Shown here: piece after piece, positions 44,435 through 53,557 of the stretch
Numbering within the stretch: the first letter of the stretch is position 1
Layout of the letters: each line of letters starts with the position of its first letter
Assembly (NCBI RefSeq): GCF_015767275.1
Contig: NZ_JADWMY010000010.1
Span: 1-64,000, forward strand
Reading direction: 5' to 3'
Length of the DNA stretch: 64,000 bases
Origin: Herbaspirillum sp. AP02
GTDB lineage: Bacteria > Pseudomonadota > Gammaproteobacteria > Burkholderiales > Burkholderiaceae_D
Notes under the pieces: model-generated
Databases searched by the model: none
Seen by the model: the letters and a program-made list of their open reading frames with translations, nothing else
What the model was told of the DNA's origin: nothing
Translations under genes and position numbers: made by a program

Positions 44435-44452
44435 TCTTCGGATTATTGTCAG

Positions 44453-44480
44453 AAAACCGGTCGCAAGACCGGTTTTTTTT
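44453..44480 (+). terminator. Strong terminator after the small lipoprotein
   Basis: AAAACCGGTC pairs with GACCGGTTTT around GCAA, and the T run continues for eight bases. It lies 19 bases after the stop. Confidence 0.95.
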
Positions 44481-44799
44481 CGTCCAGATTTTCCACGCTC
44501 TTCCCTCCATCAATATCCGGTCAAGCTCCTGACATCAGACCACCCCGTCCCACCCTCCAGAACGCATCAGAAAGCGCCCCAGGCGATTCCAGCACGGTGA
44601 TTGCCCCTTCGGACTGACAAAGCACTGACAGCGTCTCCAGCGGCCCGTAGCGGTCCACTCCTCATTGCCAGGCAGGCGAGTGCCGGCAGGGTCGTCAACA
44701 AGGGAAGAAGTGGTCAGCAAGCAGCCAGGAAAGAGAAACAAATTGTTTCTGCCGTCGGGCAAGAGCAGCTGACAGCAGGCTGACCGACTCGCGTTTCGG
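44481..44799. other. 319-base gap with nothing recognised
   Basis: Between the lipoprotein terminator and the convergent metallo-hydrolase gene I see no gene, terminator or clear repeat. Open readings here are short and lack family features. Confidence 0.5.
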
Positions 44800-45585
44800 T
44801 CAGACGTCCAGCCAGGCAAAACCTTCTGCCTGGCAGGCAATGCCGATGCCGCCGAAGGTCGTGCCGAGGACGCTTTCGATGGCAGCACGCGCCAGCTCGG
44901 GCGTATTGTTCTGCTGGCTGAGATGCGCGCCAATGACGCGCTTGAGCCGGCTCTTGTCGAGCAGGCGCAGGATGTCAGCGCTGGCGTCATTGGCCAGGTG
45001 GCCATAATCACCACCGATGCGGCGCTTGAGGAAGGCGGGATAAGGCGAGCGATCCAGCATCTCGCGGTCGTGATTGCATTCCAGCAGCAGGGAATCGCAA
45101 GCGCCCAGCGCCTGCACCAGGTGCGCGGTCGGCTGACCGGCATCGGTCAGCACGCCCAGGCGCCGATCGCCGTCGCCGGCCACATACTGGATGGGCTCGC
45201 GGGCGTCATGGGGAACGGTATAGGGGGACAATTCAAGATCGCCGATGGCGATCTTCTGGCCATCGGCGCAGAAACGCACATCGACATCGGTAGCCTGCTC
45301 GGCCACCGCCTGCCAGGTGCCATAACTGAGCCAGACCGGAATCCGGTAGCGTCGCGCGAACTTGAACACGCCGCTGACGTGGTCCGAGTGCTCGTGCGTG
45401 ACGACGATGGCGGCGACGTCGGACGGGTCCAGACCCAGGCGCAGCATGCGCTTTTCGGCTTCGCGCAAAGTAAAGCCGCAGTCCAGCATAACCGTGGTCC
45501 CTGAGGAGGGACGCTCGTCGCCGGCTGCGGCCGAGATCAGCAGCGCATTGCCTTCGCTGCCGCTACCGAGGCTCGCGAACTTCAT
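44800..45585 (-). CDS. Metallo-beta-lactamase-fold hydrolase (YycJ/VicX-like)
   Basis: The 261-residue cytosolic protein has the metallo-beta-lactamase fold with its metal motif THEHSDHVSGV near residue 63 and later ligands in YTVPHDAREP and LECNHDREML. The opening MKFASLGSGSEGNALLI is typical of the YycJ/WalJ group, some of which act as nucleases or phosphodiesterases; the substrate here is unknown. It starts 18 bases downstream of bamC on the same strand, so it is the last gene of the dapA-bamC unit. Confidence 0.9.
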   Translation of the reverse strand: MKFASLGSGSEGNALLISAAAGDERPSSGTTVMLDCGFTLREAEKRMLRLGLDPSDVAAIVVTHEHSDHVSGVFKFARRYRIPVWLSYGTWQAVAEQATDVDVRFCADGQKIAIGDLELSPYTVPHDAREPIQYVAGDGDRRLGVLTDAGQPTAHLVQALGACDSLLLECNHDREMLDRSPYPAFLKRRIGGDYGHLANDASADILRLLDKSRLKRVIGAHLSQQNNTPELARAAIESVLGTTFGGIGIACQAEGFAWLDV

Positions 45586-45603
45586 CTGAGCCCCGGGTCC
45601 TGC

Positions 45604-46785
45604 TTATTTCAACTGATCGTTCAGCAGACCGAGGATCTTGTCGGAGATACCCGAGGTATCCGGACCACCCTCGCCGTTCTGGACGGTGATGTTGCTGCTG
45701 TCGGAACCGGCGCCCTTGACCACGATACGGTACTTGGCGGCCTTCTTGTCCTTGTCCTTGGAGCTGAAGATGCGCGAGAAGAAACCATCATCCTTCTTGT
45801 CCTTGGCATCCTGGTTCTGGTCGACGTAACGGACGAAGTAGATACCCTGGCTGCGGTCGCGGTCTTCCACGGTGAAGCCGACGCGGTCCAGCGCCAGGCC
45901 GACGCGGCGCCATGCGCGGTCGAAGCCTTCATCGACTTGCACGCTGGTACCGGCCACGCCCTTCTGCAGACGCGAACGTGCCTGCAGCGACGGGGCATTG
46001 GCCACGGCCGCCTTGGCCTTGGTTTCCTCGGCACCCAGGCGCACCATCAGGCGCGACAGGAATTCGGCTTCCAGGCCCGGGTCGGAGGGACGCGCGGTCC
46101 ACACCGAGGTTTCCTTGGCCGAACCAGTCAGCACTTCTTCGGCGCCGCGATGGCTGATGAAGATCTCGGTGGTGCCGTTGGGGCCGCGTTCCAGGCGGGT
46201 ACGGAACTTGTCACGCTCGCCGGTGGAATACAGCGAATCGAACACCTTGCCCAGCGTGTTGCGGATGAAGTCCTGGGGAATCTTGGCACGGTTCTCGGCC
46301 CAGTCGGTTTCCATCACGCCGGTATCGGGCGATTCCACGTTGATCAGGAAACCACTGTCCTGCCAGAAATCCTTGATCTGCGACCACAGCTGTTCCGGGC
46401 TCTGCTTGACCACCAGCCAGCGCTGGGAACCGTCGCGCTCGATGCGGATTTCGTCGCCCTTGGCAGTCGGCGCCACCGAGGTGACTTCGGTGGTCGGCTT
46501 GTTCTGCTGCTCCAGCTGGTAGCCGGACGCGGTCGCCACGCCCTTGTTGGCCTCGGGGATGGAGTAACGGTTGTCGCGCTGCAGCTGGGTCAGGTCGGGC
46601 GGGACTTCCAGGCGCGGGCCACGGGCCTTTTCTGCGCTCTTGTAATCGATACGGTCCCCTTCGAGCATGTTGCCGATGGAGGAACATCCTGCCAGTCCGG
46701 CCAGCGCCAGTGCGATGACGATACTGCGTTGGGTAAGTGTGTACGCGGAGCGGGATACCGGACGAACGTTCTTGCTATTAGTCAT
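45604..46785 (-). CDS. bamC: Outer-membrane assembly lipoprotein BamC (NlpB)
   Basis: BamC is an accessory part of the BAM complex, which folds beta-barrel proteins into the outer membrane. The 393-residue precursor has a signal peptide and lipobox LAGC (Cys near residue 34), followed by the unstructured N-terminal segment with DRIDYKSAEKARGPRLEVPPDL, the BamD-binding part. Two helix-grip domains follow (about 115-215 and 275-390). It lies 61 bases downstream of dapA, the classic dapA-nlpB order. No strong ribosome site precedes the ATG. Confidence 0.93.
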   Translation of the reverse strand: MTNSKNVRPVSRSAYTLTQRSIVIALALAGLAGCSSIGNMLEGDRIDYKSAEKARGPRLEVPPDLTQLQRDNRYSIPEANKGVATASGYQLEQQNKPTTEVTSVAPTAKGDEIRIERDGSQRWLVVKQSPEQLWSQIKDFWQDSGFLINVESPDTGVMETDWAENRAKIPQDFIRNTLGKVFDSLYSTGERDKFRTRLERGPNGTTEIFISHRGAEEVLTGSAKETSVWTARPSDPGLEAEFLSRLMVRLGAEETKAKAAVANAPSLQARSRLQKGVAGTSVQVDEGFDRAWRRVGLALDRVGFTVEDRDRSQGIYFVRYVDQNQDAKDKKDDGFFSRIFSSKDKDKKAAKYRIVVKGAGSDSSNITVQNGEGGPDTSGISDKILGLLNDQLK

Positions 46786-46846
46786 ATCGTTACTATTGAA
46801 AGCGGAATCGGATTTCAGGAGACCTGCGCCAAAGCGGCCAAGCCGA

Positions 46847-47725
46847 TTATTTTAATACACCGGACTCGCGCAGGGCCGCGCGCACGGTGTCGTGGTATGC
46901 CGCCCCCAGCGGTGCGAGCGGCAGACGCATGCCAGACGGAATGAGGCCCATTTCCTGCATGGCCCACTTCAGCGGCACCGGATTGGGTTCGACGAAGAGC
47001 TTGTTGTGCAGGGGCAGTAGCTTGTTGTTCAGTTCCACGGCACGGGCGATGTTGCCGCTCATGGCCGCCACGCACAGTTCGTGCATGTCGCGCGGGGCGA
47101 CGTTGGCGGTGACCGAGATGTTGCCGGCGCCGCCGTACAGCATCAGGGCGATCGCGGTGGCGTCGTCGCCGGAGTAGACCGCAAAACTCTTGGGCGCCAG
47201 GCGGATCAGGTCGGTACCGCGGGCGATGTTGCCGGTGGCATCCTTCACGCCGACGATGCCCTTGACCTGTGCCAGGCGCAGGATGGTCTCGTTGCTCATG
47301 TCGGCCACGGTACGGCCGGGCACGTTGTACAGGATCACCGGCAGATCCACCGCTTCGGCGATGGTCTTGAAGTGCAGGTACATGCCTTCCTGGGTCGGAC
47401 GGTTGTAGTACGGCACCACCTGCAGCGAGGCATCGGCACCGACCTTCTTGGCGAATTCGGTCAGTTCGATCGCTTCGGAAGTGGAGTTGCCGCCAGTGCC
47501 GGCGATGATGGGGATGCGCTTGGCCGTGTGCTCGACCGCGACCTTGATCAGTTCGCAGTGCTCTTCCATCGAGACGGTGGGCGATTCGCCGGTGGTACCG
47601 ACGATGACGATGCTGTCAGTTCCCTCGGCGATATGCCAGTCGATCAGCTTGCGCAGGCCATCGTAATCGAGGCTGCCGTCCGGATGCATGGGAGTGACGA
47701 TTGCAACAATGCTACCCTTGATCAT
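46847..47725 (-). CDS. dapA: 4-hydroxy-tetrahydrodipicolinate synthase
   Basis: DapA condenses pyruvate with aspartate semialdehyde in lysine and peptidoglycan precursor synthesis. The 292-residue TIM-barrel protein has the pyruvate-site GTTGESPTV (near residue 43), the catalytic Tyr in ILYNVPGRT (near 133) and the Schiff-base Lys in [11 protein letters not shown] (near 161). Length is exactly typical. It is followed by bamC and the metallo-hydrolase on the same strand. Confidence 0.97.
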   Translation of the reverse strand: MIKGSIVAIVTPMHPDGSLDYDGLRKLIDWHIAEGTDSIVIVGTTGESPTVSMEEHCELIKVAVEHTAKRIPIIAGTGGNSTSEAIELTEFAKKVGADASLQVVPYYNRPTQEGMYLHFKTIAEAVDLPVILYNVPGRTVADMSNETILRLAQVKGIVGVKDATGNIARGTDLIRLAPKSFAVYSGDDATAIALMLYGGAGNISVTANVAPRDMHELCVAAMSGNIARAVELNNKLLPLHNKLFVEPNPVPLKWAMQEMGLIPSGMRLPLAPLGAAYHDTVRAALRESGVLK

Positions 47726-47830
47726 GGTGTGCGTGCTTTAGGTAATGGTCAAAATAAAGGCCTGATTGTAGCGGATAGACGCCTCAACAGGTCAATTTTG
47801 CCGGCGCTTCAGATGAAGGCTGGCGTAAAA

Positions 47831-47860
47831 AATCTGGGGAGGACGCCGGTTTTCGTCCTC
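47831..47860 (-). terminator. Weak terminator-like hairpin after trpS
   Basis: Read on the minus strand, GAGGACG pairs with CGTCCTC around an 8-base loop, and TTTTTT follows after about six bases. The gap between stem and T run makes it weaker than the others. Confidence 0.5.
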
Positions 47861-47881
47861 AACGGCCGGACTTGCCGTCCC

Positions 47882-49081
47882 TCAATAGCCCAGCCCCATG
47901 GCTTCGCGTACGTCACGCATGGTGTCCTGGGCCAGCTTGCGGGCCTTTTCGCAGCCATCGGCGACGATCGCCCGCACCAGCGAGGGATCGTCCAGATAAG
48001 GCTGCGCGCGCTCCAGCATCGGTTGCTGCTCCTGCAGGATGGCATCGATCACCGGCTGTTTGCATTCCAGGCAACCAATGCCGGCCGACCGGCAGCCCTT
48101 GGCCGCCCAATCCTTCACATCCGCCGGGGAATAGACCTGGTGGAATTGCCATACCGGGCATTTCTCCGGATCGCCCGGATCGCTGCGGCGCACCCGCTGC
48201 GGGTCGGTCGGCATGGTCTTGACCTTCTTGGTGACCGACTCCTTGTCTTCGCGCAGGGCGATGGCGTTGCCATAGCTCTTGGACATCTTGGCACCATCCA
48301 GGCCCGGCAGGCGCGAGGCCTCGGTCAGCATGGCCTGCGGCTCGGTCAGGATCAGTTTGCGGCTGCCTTCGAGATAGCCGAACAGACGTTCACGATCGAT
48401 CATCGACAGGTTCTGGGCATCATCCAGCATGGCCTTGGCCTGCTCCAGCGCCTCGTCATCGCCCTTCTCTTGGAATTGCGTACGCAGCTCCAGGTACAGC
48501 CTGGCGCGCTTGCTGCCCAGTTTGCGGGTGGCAGCCAGCGCCTTTTCCTCGAAGCCCTTTTCCTTGCCGTACAGGTGGTTAAAGCGGCGCGCGATCTCGC
48601 GCATGATCTCGATGTGCGGCACCTGGTCCTCGCCCACCGGCACCTGGCTGGCGCGGTAGATCAGCACGTCGGCCGCCTGCAGCAGCGGGTAGCCGAGGAA
48701 ACCATAGGTCGCCAGGTCGCGGTCGGCCAGCTTCTCCTGCTGGTCCTTGTAGGTAGGCACGCGCTCCAGCCAGCCCAGCGGGGTGGCCATGGACAGCAGC
48801 AGGTGCAGCTCCGCATGTTCCGGCACGCGCGACTGGATGAACAGCGTCGCCTGGGCCGGATCCACCCCGGCAGCCAGCCAGTCGATCACCATCTCCCAGG
48901 TGCTGGTTTCGATCACCGAGGGATCGTCGTAATGGGTGGTCAGTGCATGCCAGTCGGCCACGAAGAACAGGCAGGGCAATTCGGATTGCAGCTTGACCCA
49001 GTTCTTCAGGGCGCCATGATAGTGGCCCAGGTGCAGCGCGCCGGTGGGGCGCATGCCGGAGACGACGCGATCAGGATACAT
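47882..49081 (-). CDS. trpS: Tryptophanyl-tRNA synthetase
   Basis: TrpRS charges tRNA-Trp with tryptophan. The 399-residue class I synthetase has the HIGH-like motif GALHLGHYHGAL near residue 14 and the KMSKS signature as AKMSKSYGNAI near 270. The insertion DPGDPEKCPVWQFHQ and a C-terminal helical part follow. The length of about 400 residues, longer than the 334 of E. coli, is common in Betaproteobacteria. It is followed on the same strand by dapA over a 156-base gap and preceded by the M50 protease gene. Confidence 0.97.
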   Translation of the reverse strand: MYPDRVVSGMRPTGALHLGHYHGALKNWVKLQSELPCLFFVADWHALTTHYDDPSVIETSTWEMVIDWLAAGVDPAQATLFIQSRVPEHAELHLLLSMATPLGWLERVPTYKDQQEKLADRDLATYGFLGYPLLQAADVLIYRASQVPVGEDQVPHIEIMREIARRFNHLYGKEKGFEEKALAATRKLGSKRARLYLELRTQFQEKGDDEALEQAKAMLDDAQNLSMIDRERLFGYLEGSRKLILTEPQAMLTEASRLPGLDGAKMSKSYGNAIALREDKESVTKKVKTMPTDPQRVRRSDPGDPEKCPVWQFHQVYSPADVKDWAAKGCRSAGIGCLECKQPVIDAILQEQQPMLERAQPYLDDPSLVRAIVADGCEKARKLAQDTMRDVREAMGLGY

Positions 49082-49142
49082 GGCAGTAGGCTAGGTGGTC
49101 AGGAGGGGGAATGATGCAGATCATGAGAGTGGCCCGCTTCAC

Positions 49143-49805
49143 TCAGTGGAACAGCAAGGTGATCGGATAGGTAATCAACTGCAGCACCAGACCGGCGCCG
49201 TACATCACCGGTGCCATCCACCAGGTATAGATCACCTTGAGCAGCACCAGCGCCATGACGATGAAGAAGCCATAGGGCTCGATCTGGGCGAATTTATAGG
49301 CGTACTTGTTGGGTAACAGGCTGGTGAGGATGCGGCCGCCATCCAGCGGCGGGATCGGGAACAGGTTGAAGGCGAACATCACCAGATTGGTCAACACGCC
49401 GGCCTTGGCCATGAGCGTGAAGAATTCTTCTTGCACACCCCCCAGCGCCAGGGCGTAGATGGCAATCATCCACAGCAGTGCCATGAGGAAATTGGCAGCC
49501 GGACCGGCCAGCGAGACCCAGGCCATGTCGCGCTTGGGCTTGCGCAGGTGGCCGAAGTTGATCGGCACCGGCTTGGCATAGCCGAACAGGAAGGCACCGC
49601 TGGTGGCGAAGTACAGCAGGATGGGAATGAGGATGGTGCCGAAGGGATCGATGTGCTTGAGCGGGTTCAGGCTCATGCGCCCCATGGAATAGGCGGTATT
49701 GTCGCCGAAGAACTTGGCGGCATAGGCATGCGCCGCCTCGTGCAGGGTGATGGCGAAGAGCACCGGTAGCGCGTAGACCGCGACAGTCTGGATGAGATCG
49801 TTCAT
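49143..49805 (-). CDS. Site-2 protease (M50) family membrane metalloprotease
   Basis: The 220-residue inner-membrane protein has about six hydrophobic segments. The zinc motif HEAAH lies in FAITLHEAAHAYAAKFFG (near residue 22), and the third ligand is in NLFPIPPLDGGRI (near 149). It belongs to the small, PDZ-free M50 group found beside trpS in Betaproteobacteria. Its substrate is unknown. The gene lies between the YciO/Sua5 protein and trpS on the same strand, 61 bases before trpS, and may be co-transcribed with it. Confidence 0.92.
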   Translation of the reverse strand: MNDLIQTVAVYALPVLFAITLHEAAHAYAAKFFGDNTAYSMGRMSLNPLKHIDPFGTILIPILLYFATSGAFLFGYAKPVPINFGHLRKPKRDMAWVSLAGPAANFLMALLWMIAIYALALGGVQEEFFTLMAKAGVLTNLVMFAFNLFPIPPLDGGRILTSLLPNKYAYKFAQIEPYGFFIVMALVLLKVIYTWWMAPVMYGAGLVLQLITYPITLLFH

Positions 49806-49886
49806 GGGCGGGGATTTTATCAGAGGGGCAACACGGCGCCCGGGAATTCCACCCCGGCGGGCTGTTTAAGCAAAAAAATCGCTCAC

Positions 49887-50522
49887 TCAGGCGGCTTGCA
49901 GACCGAAGATGCCGGCATCCCCCCTGCCCTGGCGCACCAGCACCGGCTGTTCATCGTCGGTGAGATCGATGACGGTGGTCGGTTCCAGACTGCAGGCGCC
50001 GCTGTCGATGACCAGGTCGATCTGCTTTTCCAGGTGGTCGCGGATATCGTCGGCGCTGGTCAGCGGCAGGTCTTCATCGGGCAGGATCAGGGTCGTGCCC
50101 AGCAGCGGCTGGCCCAGTTCTTCCAGCAGCATGTGGGCAATGCGGTTTTCCGGCACACGCAGGCCGATGGTCTTGCGCGAGGGATGCGACAGGCGGCGCG
50201 GCACTTCCTTGGTGGCTTCCAGGATGAAGGTGTAGGCGCCCGGGGTGGCCGCCTTGAGCAGGCGGTACTGGCGATTGTCGACCTTGGCGTACAGGGCAAT
50301 CTCGGACAGGTCACGACACAGCAGGGTCAGGTGGTGCTTGTCGTCCACGCCGCGGATGCGACGCACGCGCTCCACCGCATCCTTGTTGTCGAGCTGGCAG
50401 ACCAGTGCATAACAGGAGTCGGTCGGCAGGGCCACCAGGCCACCCTTGTGGATGATCTGCGCCGCCTGCTTGATCAGGCGCAGCTGCGGGTTCTCGGGGT
50501 GAATCTCGAAAAACTGGCTCAT
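49887..50522 (-). CDS. YciO/Sua5/YrdC-family protein
   Basis: The 211-residue protein belongs to the family that includes TsaC/Sua5, which makes threonylcarbamoyl-AMP for tRNA t6A modification. Segments seen are GGLVALPTDSCYALVCQLDN, KHHLTLLCRDLSEIA, PGAYTFILEATKEVPRRL and IGLRVPENRIAHMLLEELG. The sequence is closer in style to YciO than to the shorter TsaC, and YciO proteins are weak or untested for this reaction. It lies between htpX and the M50 protease gene on the same strand. Confidence 0.88.
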   Translation of the reverse strand: MSQFFEIHPENPQLRLIKQAAQIIHKGGLVALPTDSCYALVCQLDNKDAVERVRRIRGVDDKHHLTLLCRDLSEIALYAKVDNRQYRLLKAATPGAYTFILEATKEVPRRLSHPSRKTIGLRVPENRIAHMLLEELGQPLLGTTLILPDEDLPLTSADDIRDHLEKQIDLVIDSGACSLEPTTVIDLTDDEQPVLVRQGRGDAGIFGLQAA

Positions 50523-50570
50523 GATGCGGTTTCCGTTTCCATTTCCAATACCAAATCGATTTCAATTCGT

Positions 50571-50605
50571 AAAAAGCACAACGGCGGTGTCGCCACCGCC
50601 GTTGT
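50571..50605 (-). terminator. Strong terminator after htpX
   Basis: On the minus strand a perfect 12-base stem (ACAACGGCGGTG/CACCGCCGTTGT) with a 4-base loop is followed by GCTTTTT. It lies just after the htpX stop and separates htpX from the YciO gene. Confidence 0.9.
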
Positions 50606-50620
50606 CGCTGCCCGCCGGGC

Positions 50621-51496
50621 TTAACGCTGGCCGCGCAGGGCGGCGATGCGCTGTTCCAGCGGCGGGTGCGTCGAGAACAGTTCCATGAAGCCGGGCTTGT
50701 CGCTGATGCCCAGGGCCGCCATGTTCTGCGGCAGGCCTTCGGGCGAAAAACCGCCCAGCCGCGCCAGCGCATTGATCATCGGCTGCGGCGTACCCAGCAG
50801 GCGGGCCGCGCCGGCGTCGGCACGGAACTCGCGGTGGCGCGAGAACCAGGCCACGATCATCGAAGCGCCGATGCCAAAGACGATCTGGCAGACCAGCACG
50901 GTCACGGTATAGCCGATGCCGGGACCGGATTGGTCGTTGTTGCGGCGCAGGGCCGCATCGACGAAGTAACCCACCACCCGCGACAGGAACACCACGAAGG
51001 TATTCACCACGCCCTGGATCAGCGTCATGGTGACCATGTCGCCATTGGCGATGTGCGCCACCTCGTGGCCCAGCACGGCTTCCACCTCGTCCTGCGTCAT
51101 GCCCTGCAGCAGCCCGGTGGAGACCGCCACCAGGGCCGAGTCCTTGAACGCGCCGGTAGCGAAGGCATTGGGCTCACCGTCATAGACCGCCACTTCCGGC
51201 ATGCCGATGCCGGCGCGCTGGGCCAGCTTGCCGACCGTCTGCAGCAGCCAGGCCTCGGTGCCGTTCATGGGGGTCTCGATCACCCTGGCGCCGGTGGACC
51301 ACTTGGCCATGCTCTTGCTCATCAGCAAGGAAATGATGGAGCCCGTGAAGCCGACCACCAGCGAGAACACCAGCAGCATCGGCAGGTTCAGGCCGGACCG
51401 GGTCAGGAAACGGTCCACGCCCAACAGCGACAAGATGACGCTCATCACGACCAGCACGGCGATATTGGTCGCAATAAACAACAAGATGCGTTTCAT
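50621..51496 (-). CDS. htpX: Membrane protease HtpX
   Basis: HtpX is a zinc metalloprotease of the inner membrane that degrades misfolded membrane proteins under stress. The 291-residue protein has two N-terminal membrane helices (about 5-25 and 35-55), the zinc motif HEVAH in [16 protein letters not shown] near residue 144, two further hydrophobic segments, and the third ligand Glu in [10 protein letters not shown] near 220. Length fits the family (about 290). A strong terminator follows. Confidence 0.96.
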   Translation of the reverse strand: MKRILLFIATNIAVLVVMSVILSLLGVDRFLTRSGLNLPMLLVFSLVVGFTGSIISLLMSKSMAKWSTGARVIETPMNGTEAWLLQTVGKLAQRAGIGMPEVAVYDGEPNAFATGAFKDSALVAVSTGLLQGMTQDEVEAVLGHEVAHIANGDMVTMTLIQGVVNTFVVFLSRVVGYFVDAALRRNNDQSGPGIGYTVTVLVCQIVFGIGASMIVAWFSRHREFRADAGAARLLGTPQPMINALARLGGFSPEGLPQNMAALGISDKPGFMELFSTHPPLEQRIAALRGQR

Positions 51497-51602
51497 GGGG
51501 AAAACTCCTATCGGGAAAGTGGTTATTAGATAAGAGTCCGTCCCCGGAAATCAAGGGCAAGCTCGGCCATGGGCGCAGTTTTCACCGGCTTGCAGCTCCG
51601 AC

Positions 51603-52445
51603 TTACAGTCCCCAGTCGTGCCACACCGGCTTGACCCCTGTCGGCAAGGCCGGCAGACCGCCCAGGTCCACACGCGACTCGCCGGGGCCATGGAAGTCCG
51701 AGCCCATCGACGCCAGGAAGCCGTAGCTGCGCGCCACCTGGGCGTATTCCTGATACTGCTCGGGGGTATGGCTGCCGGTATTGACCTCGATGGCGGCGCC
51801 GCCAAACTGCTTGAATTCATCGAACAGCGCGCCGAACTGGGTCTGGCTGTATTTGTAGCGGCCCGGGTGAGCGATCACTGCCACCCCGCCGGCCCCGCGG
51901 ATCCAGCGCACCGCCTCTTCCAGCGTGGCCCAGCGATGCGGCACGTAGCCCGGCTTACCTTCGGTGAGGTAGTTGGCGAACACTTCCTTGGTATCGCCAC
52001 ACTGGCCGCACTCGACCAGATAGCGGGCGAAGTGGGTGCGCGAGATCAGGTCCGGATTGCCCACGTGCTTGAGCGCGCCTTCATAGGCGCCGCAGATGCC
52101 GTACTGGTCCAGCGCCTGGGCGATCTCGCGGGCGCGGCGCTCGCGGCCGTTGCGGGTGGCGGCCAGTCCCTCGACCAGCGCGCGGTTGGTCTCGTCGATG
52201 CGCAGGCCGACGATGTGCACCGTCTGCCCGGCCCAGGTGACCGAGATTTCCACCCCGCCCACATGTTGCAGGCCCAGCGCCTGCGCCGCCGCGCGGGCAC
52301 GCGCCACGCCACCGACTTCGTCGTGATCGGTCAGCGCCCACACGCCCACGCCGTTGGCCTTGGCACGCGCGGCCACCTCCTCCGGTGGCAACAGGCCGTC
52401 GGAGACGTTGGAGTGGCAATGCAGGTCGAACTTGAGCTCAGACAT
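51603..52445 (-). CDS. PHP-domain phosphatase/nuclease (RNase AM, YciV-like)
   Basis: The 280-residue protein has a PHP domain with metal motifs DLHCHSNVSDG (near residues 7-17) and ALTDHDEVGG (near 38). A Glu ligand is in GVEISVTWAG, and later histidines lie in VIAHPGRYKY and GSDFHGPGE. The YciV/TrpH group hydrolyses 3',5'-nucleoside bisphosphates and trims RNA 5' ends. The trpH name is historical and does not mean tryptophan synthesis. It stands between htpX and an alpha/beta hydrolase gene on the same strand. Confidence 0.9.
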   Translation of the reverse strand: MSELKFDLHCHSNVSDGLLPPEEVAARAKANGVGVWALTDHDEVGGVARARAAAQALGLQHVGGVEISVTWAGQTVHIVGLRIDETNRALVEGLAATRNGRERRAREIAQALDQYGICGAYEGALKHVGNPDLISRTHFARYLVECGQCGDTKEVFANYLTEGKPGYVPHRWATLEEAVRWIRGAGGVAVIAHPGRYKYSQTQFGALFDEFKQFGGAAIEVNTGSHTPEQYQEYAQVARSYGFLASMGSDFHGPGESRVDLGGLPALPTGVKPVWHDWGL

Positions 52446-52548
52446 AGGAATGCGCGATGACTCGGGCCGGTCGCTTGTGGCTGCCGCCGATCAGGGAATG
52501 CGGGGTGACTGGAATACCTTCATTCTACGCCCTTCCTCCCTGCCCCGC

Positions 52549-53451
52549 TCAGGCCGGCTGCGCCAGGAAGGTCTCGATCAGTTGCGCCAGCCGCTCTGGC
52601 TGGTCGTGGTGCAGCATGTGGCCGGCCTGGTCGATCATCTCGACCTGGGTGCGCGGGATGCAGGCGATGCGACGATCGATTTCCTCGCGCTTGAGCGAGG
52701 CCGGGCCGAAGAAGCGGCCGATGTCGCTGTCGGTCGCTTCGATCCACAGCACCGGCGCGGTGATGCGGCGCCAGCAGGCCATCATCTCGTCCACCCGATA
52801 CAGGATGGGGCTGACCTGCTTGTGCGCCGGATCACCCAGGATCTGCCACAGTCCGCTGCCATCCTGCTGCGCCCAGTGTTGCGCCAGGAAAGCAGCACGC
52901 TCGTCGGACAGGCGCGCATTGTTCTTCTGCAGGCGCGTGGCCACTTCTTCCAGCGTGTCATAGCCGCGCAGCAGTGGCGGGTTCTTGATCTCGTCCAGCC
53001 ATTGCACGAACCGGCCCGGTGCCTGTTCCGGCTTGGCCGTGGGCAGGCCCAGGCCTTCCAGGTTGATCAGGCGGGCGATGCGCTCCGGGCGCAGGCCGGC
53101 ATAGAGCGTCACCACATTGCCGCCCATGCTGTGGCCCAGCAGGTTGATGGCTTCCCCGGGCGCATGGTGGTCGATGATGGCCTCCAGATCGGCCAGGTAG
53201 TCAGGGAACCAGTAGGCATCTGCCGGGCTGCGCTCGCTCAGGCCAAAGCCGCGCCAGTCGGGCGCGATCACGTGCCACTCGCGCTGCAGCGCGTCGACCA
53301 TGAACTGGAACGAGGCCGACATATCCATCCAGCCGTGGAACATGAAGATCTTGGGCGCCTGCGGGTCGCCCCAGTGACGGATGTGATAGCGCAGGCCGCG
53401 TACGGTGAGGAATTCGGAGCGTGAAGCGTGCTTGGCGATGGTCGGAGGCAT
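52549..53451 (-). CDS. Alpha/beta-fold hydrolase
   Basis: The 300-residue protein has the alpha/beta hydrolase nucleophile elbow in LLGHSMGGNVVTLY (Ser near residue 108), an oxyanion-region HGW motif in FMFHGWMDMSASF (near 38) and a catalytic His near the C-terminus in QAGHMLHHDQPERL. No signal peptide is visible, so it is likely cytosolic. Substrate specificity cannot be told from sequence. It lies upstream of the PHP gene on the same strand, 103 bases apart. Confidence 0.9.
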   Translation of the reverse strand: MPPTIAKHASRSEFLTVRGLRYHIRHWGDPQAPKIFMFHGWMDMSASFQFMVDALQREWHVIAPDWRGFGLSERSPADAYWFPDYLADLEAIIDHHAPGEAINLLGHSMGGNVVTLYAGLRPERIARLINLEGLGLPTAKPEQAPGRFVQWLDEIKNPPLLRGYDTLEEVATRLQKNNARLSDERAAFLAQHWAQQDGSGLWQILGDPAHKQVSPILYRVDEMMACWRRITAPVLWIEATDSDIGRFFGPASLKREEIDRRIACIPRTQVEMIDQAGHMLHHDQPERLAQLIETFLAQPA

Positions 53452-53557
53452 GTCGTTTTCTTTGTTATCGGTGCTGCGAGGCGGGACTACGAAAGATCAA
53501 GCAGCAAAGTATAGACAAAAGTGAACGATCGTGCGCGAAGACCCTCGATCCGGCGGT

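Noticed and set aside
47081-49114. Plus-strand reading of 677 residues crossing dapA and trpS
   Set aside because: It overlaps two well-supported minus-strand genes and the gap between them and has no domain features.
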